The translations under genes and the position numbers were made by a program. This document shows positions 32,636 through 44,139 of a DNA stretch of 64,000 nt, one piece after another. This stretch comes from Zingiber officinale (taxonomy: Eukaryota; Streptophyta; Magnoliopsida; Zingiberales; Zingiberaceae). Position 1 is the stretch's first letter; each line of letters opens with the position of its first letter. Where the stretch lies: contig NW_024589854.1 of assembly GCF_018446385.1 (NCBI RefSeq), positions 186,001 through 250,000 of the forward strand, written 5' to 3'. The notes beneath the pieces are model-generated. The model was given only the letters and a program-made list of their open reading frames with translations. It had not been told where the DNA came from and searched no databases.

Positions 32636-33305
32636 ATTGAACATTGAGTAATGATCATTCAATGCCCAAAAATTAATGATAGCCGACGACCATCAATGGT
32701 TGACCATTACTATCCAGGAGGTTACGAAATCACCATTAACATGTTAATACTTGATCCGTTACCTTCTTGAACAACAAATAAAAAAAAAATCCAATATGGT
32801 AAAATATTGGTTATTCTATTTGGATAAATTTTATCTCAACCGATCTGACATTCGGCGTGCATAAATTATACTCACACACAAATCAACTTGATTCTTAGTA
32901 CAATTTGAATCTTAGATTTACACCCCTTACATATTTACATATTTACGTGTGAGAAATTTTTTTTCCTATACATTTATTTACATTATAGATACATATAAAT
33001 TAATATAAATTAACCTATATATCTTAAAATATTCACTTATATTCAACATTATCCGCAAAGATAACCTTCTTCGGTATAGAAGCAATTTACATTTTGAGAT
33101 ATCAAAAATGTTTCGACCAAGTAACTGAAAACCTTTCAATTATTAATTAATGGGTCATGAGCCAATTAAAATAAGAAGAAATTGAAAATAAACTTTTAAA
33201 AAAATCTTCCATATTCCATGGAAAAATGTCATCTCATTACAGTCAACGGCGTGGATCGTCCTCTGCCTTGCTTATTCCAACTCGCGGAGCGCGTAATTGT
33301 CGACT

Positions 33306-33336
33306 TATAAATAAAACACGTGTCAATTTTTATAAG
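33306..33336 (+). promoter_or_regulatory. Candidate HDR promoter: G-box between two TATA-like motifs
   Basis: ACACGTGTC (33,316-33,324), a perfect G-box/ABRE core, lies between TATAAATA (33,306-33,313) and TATAAG (33,331-33,336), about 290 bases before the HDR start codon. G-boxes bind bZIP and bHLH factors, and HDR genes are light-regulated in several plants. Use of this site here is inference. Confidence 0.4.
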
Positions 33337-33620
33337 CCGGGGCATTTAATTCGCGGGAAACGGTTCGTGAGGCACGGCACTAGGACCGGCCCCATTTCCA
33401 CGGACCGGATTGGATCGGGATGCGGGAACCCGCCCGCCTCCATTTTTGACCATTTAATTATTTCAAAATTCCTTCCCTGTCGCTATCGGATTCTAATCGG
33501 ATCCGTTTCGTCGCAGGCGGTTAAATGGAGGGCGAGGGAGGGATGCCCACTTCCCTGTACCGAACTCACCCCACCGTCTTCTCCTCTCTTTCGTCGTCGT
33601 CGTCGTCGTCTTCCTCCTCG

Positions 33621-36338
33621 ATGGCGATCTCGATGCATCTCGCGCGCTTCTCCCCTAGCCTATCTATTCCTTCCGGCGTCCGATCTGCGCCGAGGGCGCG
33701 GATGCCGATCACCGTCCGATGCAGCGGCGACGCCGTGCTCGAGCCGGACTTCGACAAGAAGGCTTTCCGCCATAACCTCACACGCAGCGAAAACTACAAC
33801 CGCCGTGGGTTCGGCCACAAGAAGGAAACCCTCGAGCTCATGAATGAGGAGTACACGAGTAAGACGAGGGAGCTTGGTCCTTCATGGAATGATTGGAGTT
33901 TTAACTCGGGTTAGGTCTTTTTGGATCTCAGGTGATGTTATCAAGACGCTGAAAGAGAACAATATGGTGTACACTTGGGGCGACGTGACTGTGAAGCTCG
34001 CGGAGGCCTACGGGTTCTGCTGGGGTGTTGAAAGGGCTGTCCAGATTGCTTACGAGGCCAGAAAACAATTTCCGGAAGAAAATATTTGGATTACCAACGA
34101 AATCATCCATAACCCGACAGTAAACAAGGTTTGGGACGATTCGTATTTTTCTCTCTATTAATTGTATCATGAGCAACATTTTAAAAAAAAAGGGGGAAAA
34201 AAAAAAGAGTAGGTTGTTTCTCTTACAATTTCCTATTCATTTCGACGAGTTCGTAAGTCAAGATCTACTAGGTCAAATTAACATACAATTTTGCTTGAAG
34301 CGTGGACATACTATCTCTAGTTTAACACCCACTGTAACTTTTACTAGGAATTTCTATGTCTAGCTGTAAATAGAAATTGTGATTCATTTTAAGATTGCTA
34401 TTCGTGTAATCTTAGAGAATTTTGACAGGGTAAACCTAATTTAATTTCACTAGATGGATACTTGGTTGTTCTTTTGTTTCTAACTTAGCTTGCTTGTGCA
34501 TTGATAATTTTTGGTTACATGAGATTGCTTATATGGTGTAACGCTGCAGAGATTGGAAGAGATGAACGTCAAAAATATTCCTGTTGAGGAGGGCAATAAA
34601 AGATTTGATGTAGTTGACAAGGGTGATGTTGTGATTTTGCCGGCTTTTGGAGCTGCTATTGATGAGATGTTTACCTTGAGTGAAAAACAGGTCCAAATAG
34701 TTGATACTACTTGCCCATGGGTTTCAAAGGTATTTGTTTCCCCCTTTTCTATCAGAGTAGAGAATAAGGTCTTGGATTTCCCTTGAATATCTTTTTCATA
34801 AATAATGTGTTAATTTCCACTAAAGGTCTGGAACTCTGTTGAGAAGCACAAGAAGGGTGATTACACTTCAATCATACATGGTAAATATTCACACGAAGAG
34901 ACTATTGCAACAGCCTCATTTGCAGGAAGATATATTGTCGTAAAGAACATGACTGAGGTAACGATTTGTTAATTAATAATCAGTTTATTGTGAATCATAT
35001 TTACAAATAAACGTTTTTTACTACCATTTTCTGTTAAAAAAACAGGCAATGTATGTATGCGATTACATTCTTGGTGGGGAATTAGATGGGTCTAGCTCTA
35101 CAAGAGAAGCATTTCTTGAGGTATATTGATTCTTTTCTTCCATAATATTTGCACAAAAGAAAATAAGATTTAACAATGTGTCCATGTGTTACAGAAATTC
35201 AAAAACGCTATTTCTGCGGGATTTGATCCAGATGTTGACTTAGCTAAAGTTGGCATTGCAAATCAAACCACGATGCTCAAGGGTGAAACAGAGGAGATAG
35301 GTAAGTTTAATGTTTGCAATGCTTACTGTTTCTATCCAATTCTAAATATAGTGTTCAAGTAAACACTGAAATTTCAGGTAAATTGGTTGAGAAGACCATG
35401 ATGCGCAAACACGGTGTAGAGAATGCCAATGATCATTTTGTCAGCTTCAACACCATATGTGATGCTACCCAGGTAGGCTTACTGATTTTTTTTTTTCCTT
35501 TTTTGTTTTTCTAATTGGAATATTCAATTCAAAATTTAAACTGCTAAGGTATTGTTTTTCTCCTTTACATTTTGTTAAATCCATGCAATTCACTCATTCC
35601 CACTTTTTCATAACCTTTTAAACCTCATTTATCATACCATCTACTTACTCTTTAGATTTGCAAATTAGAGCACTGCAATTTCTGTGGAAGTGAACCAAAA
35701 GCGAAAGGGGATAGAATACTTTCATGTGATTGAATTTTATAGTCCCTTTTGTATTAATCTATTCAATTGCTGGTTTAGTTTCCCCTTATCACATTCTCTT
35801 GCACAACTTCAGGAAAGGCAAGATGCTATGTTCAAGCTGGTGGAAGAGAAACTCGATCTTATTCTGGTCGTTGGTGGGTGGAACTCCAGTAATACTTCAC
35901 ATCTCCAAGAGATCGCAGAGCTCAAGGGAATCCCGTCCTACTGGATTGACAATGAACAGAGAATTGGACCAGGAAACAAGATCACCTATAAGTTAAATGT
36001 ATGTTGTACACGCGCAGTTTGTATAATTATTTATATTGCGAACTTGATGATTTTAATTATCATCTTATCTGTTTGTACAAACGCAGCATGGAGAGCTGGT
36101 CGAGAAAGAAAATTGGCTTCCTGCTGGACCAATCACTATTGGTGTCACCTCAGGGGCTTCTACTCCTGACAAGGTATATATATTAATTCAAGAGTTGAAA
36201 AATCCCTTGGTTAAAGTATTAAGTCGCGGGATCTCCTTCATCTTATTAACAATTTCCACATGGCTTATGCAGGTCGTGGAGGAAGCATTGGGCAAGGTCT
36301 TTGACATTAAAAGCCAAGAAGCTCTGCAAGCGGCATAA
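33621..36338 (+). CDS. HDR: 4-hydroxy-3-methylbut-2-enyl diphosphate reductase, plastid (HDR/IspH)
   Basis: Ten exons (33621-33858, 33932-34128, 34550-34729, 34826-34957, 35046-35120, 35195-35300, 35378-35472, 35813-35998, 36087-36173, 36273-36338) give 453 residues, close to the usual 460. The enzyme makes IPP and DMAPP from HMBPP, the last step of the plastid MEP pathway. Its [4Fe-4S] ligands are visible: Cys109 ([10 protein letters not shown]), Cys200 ([10 protein letters not shown]) and Cys337 (FNTICDATQ). The plant-specific N-terminal block [17 protein letters not shown] follows a Ser/Arg-rich plastid transit peptide of about 35 residues. I chose the ATG at 33,621 (MAIS, as in other plant HDRs). 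An in-frame ATG at 33,525 would add 32 residues including a (TCG)n-encoded serine run. All splice sites are GT-AG and every phase closes. Confidence 0.96.
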
Positions 36339-36473
36339 ATTGAGAGGACTTGAGCAGTGTTTTGAGCTGAAGTATCACTATCGCTTAACTTGTACGGTAC
36401 TAGAAATGGGATTGCATAAGAGCACTCCCTTATCGACAGGAAATGCTGCAGTCCAAAATCTATCCTGCCATTA

Positions 36474-36512
36474 TTATTTTATTTTATTTTATTTTGTTTT
36501 GTTTTATTTTTG
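36474..36512 (+). repeat. (ATTTT)n microsatellite after HDR
   Basis: About seven units of ATTTT/GTTTT lie roughly 140 bases past the HDR stop codon, probably within its 3' UTR. Confidence 0.7.
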
Positions 36513-36817
36513 TGTTGTGACATTAATTTATGCATGCTGGTCAAGGCCTGGTTGAGCCCAGCGAGTTCTCTCACCCAATCCATTTTACAAAATGGTCTGA
36601 TAAAGTTATGATATTGTTTTGCGGTTTAATTATCCGGATTCCAGCAGCATCCTTGTTATGATATTATCATTTTAACAGTAAAAAAATAAAATAAAGTGTG
36701 TTATATTTAAAATAAAGAGATATTGCATTAAATACATTTTTTTTAAAAAAAACATTATGATAATTTGAATTATGCTAACTTAATTATAACGGGTGAAACT
36801 TAAGAATCACATATAAT

Positions 36818-36968
36818 CAGTGGTGGATCTAGATAAAAAAAGAAGAGGGTATTAGAAGAAAAGAATTGAAGTTTGTCTTCCTTCACTATCCGACTGTAGC
36901 ATATTAATAGAATTTTTTAAAAACAAGAGGTACTCAAGCACATCTCCGCGCTCCTAGATCCATCACTG
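36818..36968. mobile_element. hAT-type MITE between HDR and PPR genes
   Basis: A 151-bp element has terminal inverted repeats CAGTGGTGGATCTAG and CTAGATCCATCACTG (one mismatch). It is flanked by an 8-bp target-site duplication, CATATAAT on the left and CATATAAC on the right. Both the CAGTG ends and the 8-bp duplication are typical of hAT elements. No coding capacity. Confidence 0.75.
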
Positions 36969-37373
36969 CATATAACAACAATGAAATAAATCATTTTACT
37001 TTTTTTCATCAACTCTCCATTTGCTTAACGTTAGCCGTATAAGATAGCACGTGATGGAGAGCTTCTCGATTTTTTAAATTATTTTGTAAGAGCCATAAAA
37101 TATTATTTAAATTAAATAATTATTTTATATTTAAAAATAATGATTTATTTTTTAAAAAAGAACTAGAGAGCGAGAGACAGCGTACAGGATTCTTTTTCTA
37201 ATTATTCCGGCCCAGAAACCTGCTTCTTCGAGTTATTAGAGGGACCCTCAGCTTACCTTATACGGAGAGCAGCCTGGACGGTGTCTGAACGAGAACGGAG
37301 AAAGATGCAAAGCCAGCGAACAACACAAAACAAAGGCCGAGATCTCCAAACCCCATAACCCTACCTTAAACCC

Positions 37374-40250
37374 ATGATCACAACTAGATTCTTCCCTCAT
37401 TCGCGTTTCTTCCTCCCCTCGCACCTGCCCACTCTCTGCCGGCCCATCCACTCCGGCGCTGCCCACCCCCGCATCACCAGATCTGAGCTCGTCGACCGGA
37501 TATGCCGCATCCTCACCCTCGAGCGCTTCCACGCCATTCCCAAGCTTCCCTTCCGCTTCTCCGACGATCTCCTCGACGCCGTCCTCGTCAGGCTGCGCCT
37601 CGACGCCGACGCCTGCCTGGGCTTCTTCCGGATCGCACTGAGGCAGCAGTACTTCAGGCCCAACGCGGAATCTTATTGCAGAATTGTCCACATTTTGTCT
37701 CGAGCACGCATGTTCGACGATGCGAGAGGGTTGTTGAGGGAATTGGTGGCGATGATGAGCTCGGCTAGCCCGGAGCCGTCTGTCTCTTTTGTTTTTGATC
37801 GGATGGTTAAGGTGTACAAGGAGTTCACTTTCTCTCCTACGGTGTTTGACATGCTCCTGAAGGCTTATGCTGAGGGTGGATTGCGAAAGGAGGCTCTTTT
37901 TGTGTTTGATAATATGGGGAAATGCGGATGTCAGCCTAGTTTGAAGTCCTGCAACAGCCTTTTGAGTAGTTTGGTTAAAGGAGGGGATATTAACGCGGCA
38001 ATTCTAGTTTATGAACAGATGTGCAAAGCTGGGATATTACCTGATGTTTTCACAACGTCTATAATAGTTAATGCCTATTGTAAGGGTGGAAATCTAGAGA
38101 AAGCCTTGAGCTTTGTGGCAGAGATGGAAAGGAAGGGGTTTGATGTTAATATTGTGACTTTCCATTCTCTGATCAATGGGTACTGTAGTTTGGGCCAGAC
38201 AGAAGCAGCACTCAAGGTGTTCGACATGATGACTAAAAGAGGGATTTTGCCAAATGTTGTCTCTTTTACTTTGTTGATTAAGGGTTACTGCAAAGAAGGC
38301 AAGGTTAAGGAAGCCGAGAAAGCCCTTGTTGACATGAAACAGCTCCATGGTTTGAGTCCTGACGAAGTTGCTTATGGTGTGCTAATTAACATTCATTGCC
38401 AAATGGGGGGAATGGATGATGCAATGAGAATCCGGGATAAAATGTTGAGTGAAGGGATGAAGGAAAACATATTTATTTGTAATGCAATGATCAATGGGTA
38501 TTGCAAGTCCGGAAGAATTGAGGAAGCAGAGATTTTGCTTTTCGATATGGAGAAGGGTCATCTAAAACCAGACTCCTACAGTTACAATTCTCTATTAGAT
38601 GGGTATTGCAAGAAGGGTCTTATGAGAGATGCTTTTGGAATATGTGACAGGATGATAAGGAATGGAGTCGAAGTTACAGTTATAACTTATAATGCACTAT
38701 TTAAAGGCTTTTGTCTGTCAGGTGCAATAGATCATGCCCTGAACTTGTGGTTTTTGATGCTGAAAAGAGCTGTTGCTCCAAATGAGATTAGCTGTTCCAC
38801 ATTGTTGGATGGGTTCTTCAAATCAAGGAATTATGAACAAGCCTTGAAATTTTGGAATGAGATACTAGCTAGGGGATTCACAAAGAACCAAATAACATTC
38901 AATACAGTGATAAATGGTTTTTGTAAAGCAGGGAAAATATCTGAGGCGGTGAATATTATGGAAAAGATGAAGGCCTGGGGATGTCCTCCTGATAGCATTA
39001 CTTACAGGACATTGATTGACGGTTATTGTAAACTTGGTGATGTGGAGCAAGCTCTTAAGTTATGGAATGAGATGGAACCTTCTGGGTTTTCTCCTTCAAT
39101 CGAAATGTTCAATTCTCTTATTTCTGGGCACTTCATAGCTAATGGTTCTGATAGGATTGATGGCCTTCTAACTAATATGCACAAGAGTGGACTGACTCCC
39201 AACATAGTTACTTATGGAATTCTGATTGCTGGATGGTGCAGAGAAGGAATGTTGGATAGGGCTTTTGATATATATTTTGAAATGGTTGCCAAAGGCTTAA
39301 CTCCAAATACATACATATGCAGTGCCCTTGTTAGTGGTCTTTATAGACAGGGTAAGATTGACGAGGCAAATGCTATATTGGCAAAAATTGTGGATGCTAG
39401 CATGCTTCCAAAGTATGAAAATTCTGATAAGTACCTTAAGTGTGTTACGAACAATATCTACCATCACGAAATCACAAATCTGCTCGCTCAGTCTAAAAAT
39501 GAGAATCTCCTGCCTAACAACATTATCTATAATGTTATTATTTGCGGTCTTTGCAAATCTGGAAGGATTTTGGATGCAAAACAATTTTTTGCAGACTTGT
39601 TGCAGAGGGGTTTTGTTCCAGACAATTTTACTTACAGTAATCTTATTCATGGCTATTCAGCAGCTGGCAATATAGATCAGGCTTTTCAATTAAGGGATGA
39701 AATGATTAAAAAGGGCCTCTTTCCCAATATTATAACATACAATTCTCTCATCAATGGTCTCTGCATATCTGGAAATTTAGATAGAGCTGTCAATCTATTC
39801 AACAAGCTGCAGTCAAAAGGTTTAGCACCGAATGTTATTACATTCAACACATTGATTGATGGATTCTGCAGAGTTGGTAATCTAACAGAAGCATTCAAGC
39901 TGAAATATAAGATGATAGAGGCAGGAATTTATCCCAATGTTGTTACGTATTCTACACTAATTAATGGCCTTTGTTGCCAAGGGGAAATGGAAGCATCCAT
40001 CAAACTCCTGGATCAAATGATTAGTAGTGGCGTGGATCCTAATTATGTTACGTATAGCACGTTGATCCACGGTTATATCAAATCTGGAGAAATGCATGAG
40101 ATACCAAAACTATACGAAGAAATGCATATACGTGGGCTTTTGCCAGTGTCTAATTTCAGAGGAAACATGAGTCCAACACCTGTAACTATAAAAACAAGGC
40201 AGATAAATAGTGCTGAACAATTAGATGTATCAATACATTCTGAAGGGTAG
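37374..40250 (+). CDS. P-class pentatricopeptide repeat protein, organelle-targeted
   Basis: A single uninterrupted frame of 958 residues. The N-terminus (MITTRFFPHSRFFLPSHL) is Arg/Ser/Phe-rich with no acidic residue, as in a mitochondrial presequence. After a leader that includes LRLDADACLGFFRIALRQQ, about 20 tandem 35-residue PPR motifs run from near residue 140 to 930 (for example VVTYSTLINGLCCQGEMEAS). No E, DYW or SMR domain follows, so it is a P-class protein, a group that binds organellar RNA and affects its stability, splicing or translation. The closest relative I recall is Arabidopsis At1g19290 (about 900 residues), but the RNA target is unknown. The frame is GC-rich at its 5' end and AT-rich later. 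Confidence 0.93.
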   Translation: MITTRFFPHSRFFLPSHLPTLCRPIHSGAAHPRITRSELVDRICRILTLERFHAIPKLPFRFSDDLLDAVLVRLRLDADACLGFFRIALRQQYFRPNAESYCRIVHILSRARMFDDARGLLRELVAMMSSASPEPSVSFVFDRMVKVYKEFTFSPTVFDMLLKAYAEGGLRKEALFVFDNMGKCGCQPSLKSCNSLLSSLVKGGDINAAILVYEQMCKAGILPDVFTTSIIVNAYCKGGNLEKALSFVAEMERKGFDVNIVTFHSLINGYCSLGQTEAALKVFDMMTKRGILPNVVSFTLLIKGYCKEGKVKEAEKALVDMKQLHGLSPDEVAYGVLINIHCQMGGMDDAMRIRDKMLSEGMKENIFICNAMINGYCKSGRIEEAEILLFDMEKGHLKPDSYSYNSLLDGYCKKGLMRDAFGICDRMIRNGVEVTVITYNALFKGFCLSGAIDHALNLWFLMLKRAVAPNEISCSTLLDGFFKSRNYEQALKFWNEILARGFTKNQITFNTVINGFCKAGKISEAVNIMEKMKAWGCPPDSITYRTLIDGYCKLGDVEQALKLWNEMEPSGFSPSIEMFNSLISGHFIANGSDRIDGLLTNMHKSGLTPNIVTYGILIAGWCREGMLDRAFDIYFEMVAKGLTPNTYICSALVSGLYRQGKIDEANAILAKIVDASMLPKYENSDKYLKCVTNNIYHHEITNLLAQSKNENLLPNNIIYNVIICGLCKSGRILDAKQFFADLLQRGFVPDNFTYSNLIHGYSAAGNIDQAFQLRDEMIKKGLFPNIITYNSLINGLCISGNLDRAVNLFNKLQSKGLAPNVITFNTLIDGFCRVGNLTEAFKLKYKMIEAGIYPNVVTYSTLINGLCCQGEMEASIKLLDQMISSGVDPNYVTYSTLIHGYIKSGEMHEIPKLYEEMHIRGLLPVSNFRGNMSPTPVTIKTRQINSAEQLDVSIHSEG

Positions 40251-43200
40251 CTTCTTTGTTGGAAATTCTGCTCTAGATTGTTGATCTTTCATATTGCAAC
40301 TCTTAAAGGCACTAAAACAATCCTTATCCTGCTTCATGCTGATTCGAAAGTCCAGATTACAATTTCAACAGGAACAATTTAGTAATTCTCCATAAAATTC
40401 ACAATTATTTCATATTCTTCAAACATACTGATTTCATTCCATGAATTTATTAGGGTAACGTACACAATCATTATCAGTTTTATCCTGGTATCTTCTCCAA
40501 AGTCATTCACATTAGCTCACTTTACCTTTGTGGTTCAGGAGATCCACATTGACTTTGTGAAGATGCACATGCAACCACATTATGCTGGGTATTCTTGTTC
40601 TGAAACCATGAGGTACTTTACTGAGATTATCTTTACGTCATCATGGATTCATTTTATTCTTGTGCTATCTAGCATGGTACTCTAATTCTGTTTTATTATA
40701 GATTTATTTATTGGTAAAAATAATGCTGTGGATGACACCACCTGTGCATTTGTGGTTTAGGGGGAAAATTGATTCAATGTATTTGAATTTCATTATAAAA
40801 AAATTGACCAATTCTGTTGTTTTCTTTGTGGATCTTCCTTTAGAGGCTAGTGTAGTTTTCATCTTCACACACACAAAAATAGAGCAGACAGTTCAAGGTA
40901 AAACACATAAGAAAATAAACAGGAAAAAAAGGAGTTTGCTTTATCTGGTCAAACAACCTATCATGCTGAAATGTTCAATTAAAAGGTGCATTTTTTTATG
41001 CGCTTCACCTTCCCTCCCAGGTTAGTGGCCCACTTAGCTGCAGGAGGTGACAATAATGGGTGGCACTTCTTCTCAAGGCAGGGACTGGTCCAGGAGGGCC
41101 TGGTCTATAAGCATGACAAAGGAACGAGTAACATTTGTTAACTAAGTCATGTCCGAGTCTTTTTATTCATTCAAGTAGTGAAATTTTATTTTCATATTGT
41201 GGAAGTATGCTTGTATTTGTTGATTAATTCCAACAGTTTGTATTTATAATTTTGTGAAATGTGTCATTCCAATATTCCATCATGGATCAGTTTTTTGAGA
41301 TCAAGTAGGCAATTCTCGAGATGAAGTTTATTCTCTAACTAAGTTGGTAGGAGTTATTATAGGCATTGCCATATTGAGGGAGGGAGAGGGAGGGAGGGAG
41401 AGGGAGAGGGAGAGGGAGAGGGAGAGAGAGAGAGAAAGGGAGAGAGAGAGAGAGGGAGTTATCAATCTCCTATTAAAACTGCCTTACACAAAACGACAAG
41501 TTTCTCTCTCAACAAATTTGTGCACCCATTCGTTAGAGGAGATTGTGGTATCTCCTCCCAAAGGATGCTGTTAGTTGTTCATCTTGGTCATCTGATCTTG
41601 TGATCGTAACATGCACACTACAATTATCACCATTCATTAACCCTCTAACAGTCTGTTGACATGATCATGACATGTACATGACACTTATCACCATCCTCTA
41701 ACCCTAACAGTCTATTGATTCAATTCTTGTCGTCTCTTCTCCTTTCTTGCCCTCCCTTTTGACAAATTTACCATTCTGTTAGATGGCAATCTGAGGTACT
41801 TCTTTCTGCTAATATCATCTCCTTATCTTTGTTCCAGATTAGGCATCCTAACACATGACCAGCAAACACCTGGTTCCTTGTAAATCTGAAGAGCATGATT
41901 TGGTTGAAGCGAACATTTATAATTGGTAGAAAGGTTATGTGATAGGCAGCTGCAAGTTATCAATTAAGGATTATCATCATGTTTTATGAAGAATGTAACA
42001 GCTGGTTTCTCGTGAATCTGAAAGAGGCATGATTTAGATTTTAGATTGATGAAAAGGTTTATAGTTAATTGAAATGGTCAGCAATATGACACCTGCAAGT
42101 TATGATGTAATGCTTAACAGTTGGACAAACAACTCATTGTGCTGGCGCTTCTTTTTTGAAACTACAGATACATTGATAAACATTGGAGAAACTACTACAT
42201 CCTGTGGCTGGACCCTCCTCAGATATCTTAATTCTTCGAAGTCAGGTATGAGTCTCTTTACTGAGACAATATATTCTTTTTTCCGTTGGTAGTTCAAACT
42301 GAACAGTTAAGTGTTTTTTATTTTTTGGAGAGTTCCTATTCTTTAGGTTAATTGTGGAAATTTGTTTTCAGTTTTGCCATTATTTTTTGCACAAATGTCC
42401 CAACATGGCATGTTGGATGATGTGGATATGGAGAAATGAAACTCTTCAATAAGGAGTTCTTCAGCCATGCCAACCAGGGATCAGAGTCACCATGTCAGCA
42501 CGGAATCCACAAGTTCCTTCTTGCAAGAATGCGCATTGCTTCTCAAGTAGATGAACACAATCAAGGTCCAGGAGTTATCAAGAACCACTCAGGAAGATCC
42601 ATGGAAGGTTTCGTCCATGGCATTAACCCAACCCTCTTTTGAATCAGCCTAGAAAGCAGGGATTGAGAAACTGTGGCTGGAGTTAGATTGCAGCAATGCA
42701 TGTGAAATAATCTAGCTACCATTTCTGTCTACCGAACCTGAAGATAATCGGAGAATTGGCGTAAACGGATTGGCGACCCTCCTTCGGTTTCAGTAATTGT
42801 GGCTGCAATAGACTGTACAAATCCTTGTGGATTCCTTATGGATGCTCAAATTGTTATAGAGAGATACTTCAGTGTTACACTTATTCCAGCAAAGTGTTAT
42901 GCGCAGCGAACAATTTAGAGGTTCACTCGAGTTGCAGATCAATTGTAATTTCGTATAAGGCTTCGACTCCTGTTTGGTTGATTCAAATTTTGTTATAAAA
43001 AAAAAGAGGTATTTCTTGTATTGTTATCAAGTATTACATGTTGTAAGTTTATTTGATCATGTTCATTTTTCCAATAAGGACAATGTCATCGTCGAAATAA
43101 CAAAAAAGATTTTTCAAAAGGAAAGTTCATAGAAAACCGAAAATTTATAAGCACAATGTGTAACACCCAGTAGTAGCCGTGTTGTTCTTTTCCAATCCAA

Positions 43201-43268
43201 CATTATATAAAAATAAACAAATAGAAATCAATAACAGATCAAAATGCTTGGCATAAAATTTAACAAAT
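40251..43268. other. 3-kb spacer after the PPR gene
   Basis: No credible gene is seen. The first part is probably the PPR 3' UTR. It contains a GA-rich microsatellite at 41,376-41,457 and a loosely repeated segment: about 41,870-41,965 and 42,002-42,105 share an AATCTGAA..GCATGATTT start and a CTGCAAGTTAT end. A 68-codon open frame at 42,436-42,642 has no recognisable homology. Confidence 0.5.
41376..41457 (+). repeat. (GGGA)n/(GA)n microsatellite
   Basis: An uninterrupted purine tract of about 80 bases moves from AGGG and GGGAGA units to GA dinucleotides. It is a typical slippage-prone simple repeat. Confidence 0.9.
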
Positions 43269-43342
43269 TGTCTGAGCCCGGGTTCGAACCGGGGACCTCT
43301 AGTGTGTGAGACTAGCGTGATAACCAACTACACCACCCAGAC
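43269..43342 (-). tRNA. tRNA-Val (anticodon CAC)
   Basis: Read on the minus strand, the 74-nt sequence folds as a full cloverleaf. The acceptor stem is GTCTGGG/CTCAGAC with one G-U pair and discriminator A. The D arm lies in TGGTGTAGTTGGTTATCA. The anticodon stem CTAGT/ACTAG holds loop CTCACAC, so the anticodon is CAC. The T arm is CCCCGGTTCGAACCCGGG. The A box (TGGTGTAGTTGG) and B box (GGTTCGAACCC) are intact, there is no intron, and a T-rich run follows the 3' end. CCA is not encoded, as expected for a nuclear gene. It should decode GUG. Confidence 0.97.
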
Positions 43343-44139
43343 TCACATCTTTTGCAAGCATTGAATTTTATTCATACATAAATTAAATTACCTTAATTAC
43401 CAAAATCAATTTTCAATAATGATACCCTTCAATACTTTCTAGAAAATTTTGTAAGAAACGTGCATTGCAAATCTTATGGTACCATATCTATGTTTTCCAA
43501 TGCAGTGGTGTGATTTGCATAAAAATATGTAGTTATAAGATTAGGAAGTTTTCTAACTTTACCCTATATATTAGTTGACATTCATGTAACATTCTCAAAT
43601 TAAAGCATTCATGCCCCCGGAGTTATAGTGCAGCAGTAGAACATTCAGGCTATCATCCAAATACTTACGATTTTTTTCAAATTAAAACATCCACATATAT
43701 ATATATATATATATATAAGAAACATAGGAAGGGTAGAGCTATGCACAAAATGATTCAAGTAATATTCTCAAACTTCAGACATTACCAAGCAACACACTCA
43801 GTTCAGAAATGCTACTCAATAACAATTGCAAATTACTAAAAGCTAAAACCATTTTCCAATTGACTGACTGCAGAAGAGGAAGATTAACAGCCATCACAAA
43901 GTAAATACAAAGTGCATCAGATCAGTATCAATCCAAATGCCTCCAAATCATCAAACTTAAACAGATTGGGGATTCAGTAAACTCTAGATGCATATAACTT
44001 AATTGTACACAAGCAAGAAACAAATAAACAAACTGGAATGCTAAGTCAACACTGTTTCCATTAGGTCTACAGCTTGCATTCTGATCAGGCATTCTAGTTT
44101 CCATTGTGCCATCTCAGAATGAGGGGATAGCTAGGGGCA
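43343..44139. other. Spacer downstream of the GRF gene
   Basis: AT-rich, with an (AT)n microsatellite at 43,694-43,717. The part next to 44,139 is probably the GRF 3' UTR. No gene seen. Confidence 0.5.

Larger units (their letters stand above)
30166..33300. other. Gene-free spacer between kinase and HDR genes
   Basis: Roughly 3 kb without a credible gene. The first 200-300 bases are probably the 3' UTR of the kinase. The remainder is AT-rich, apart from the GC-richer degenerate repeat field at 31,722-32,312 and a 56-bp tandem duplication at 32,525-32,635, listed separately. The second half may be decayed transposon sequence. Confidence 0.5.

Noticed and set aside
37248-37691. 147-codon frame antisense to the PPR gene
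   Set aside because: A shadow of the GC-rich 5' end of the PPR frame. The sense strand carries clear PPR repeats.
43610-43680. tRNA-like A box (TAGTGCAGCAG), possible tRNA-derived SINE
   Set aside because: No B box at the right distance, no poly-A or TTG tail and no target duplication.
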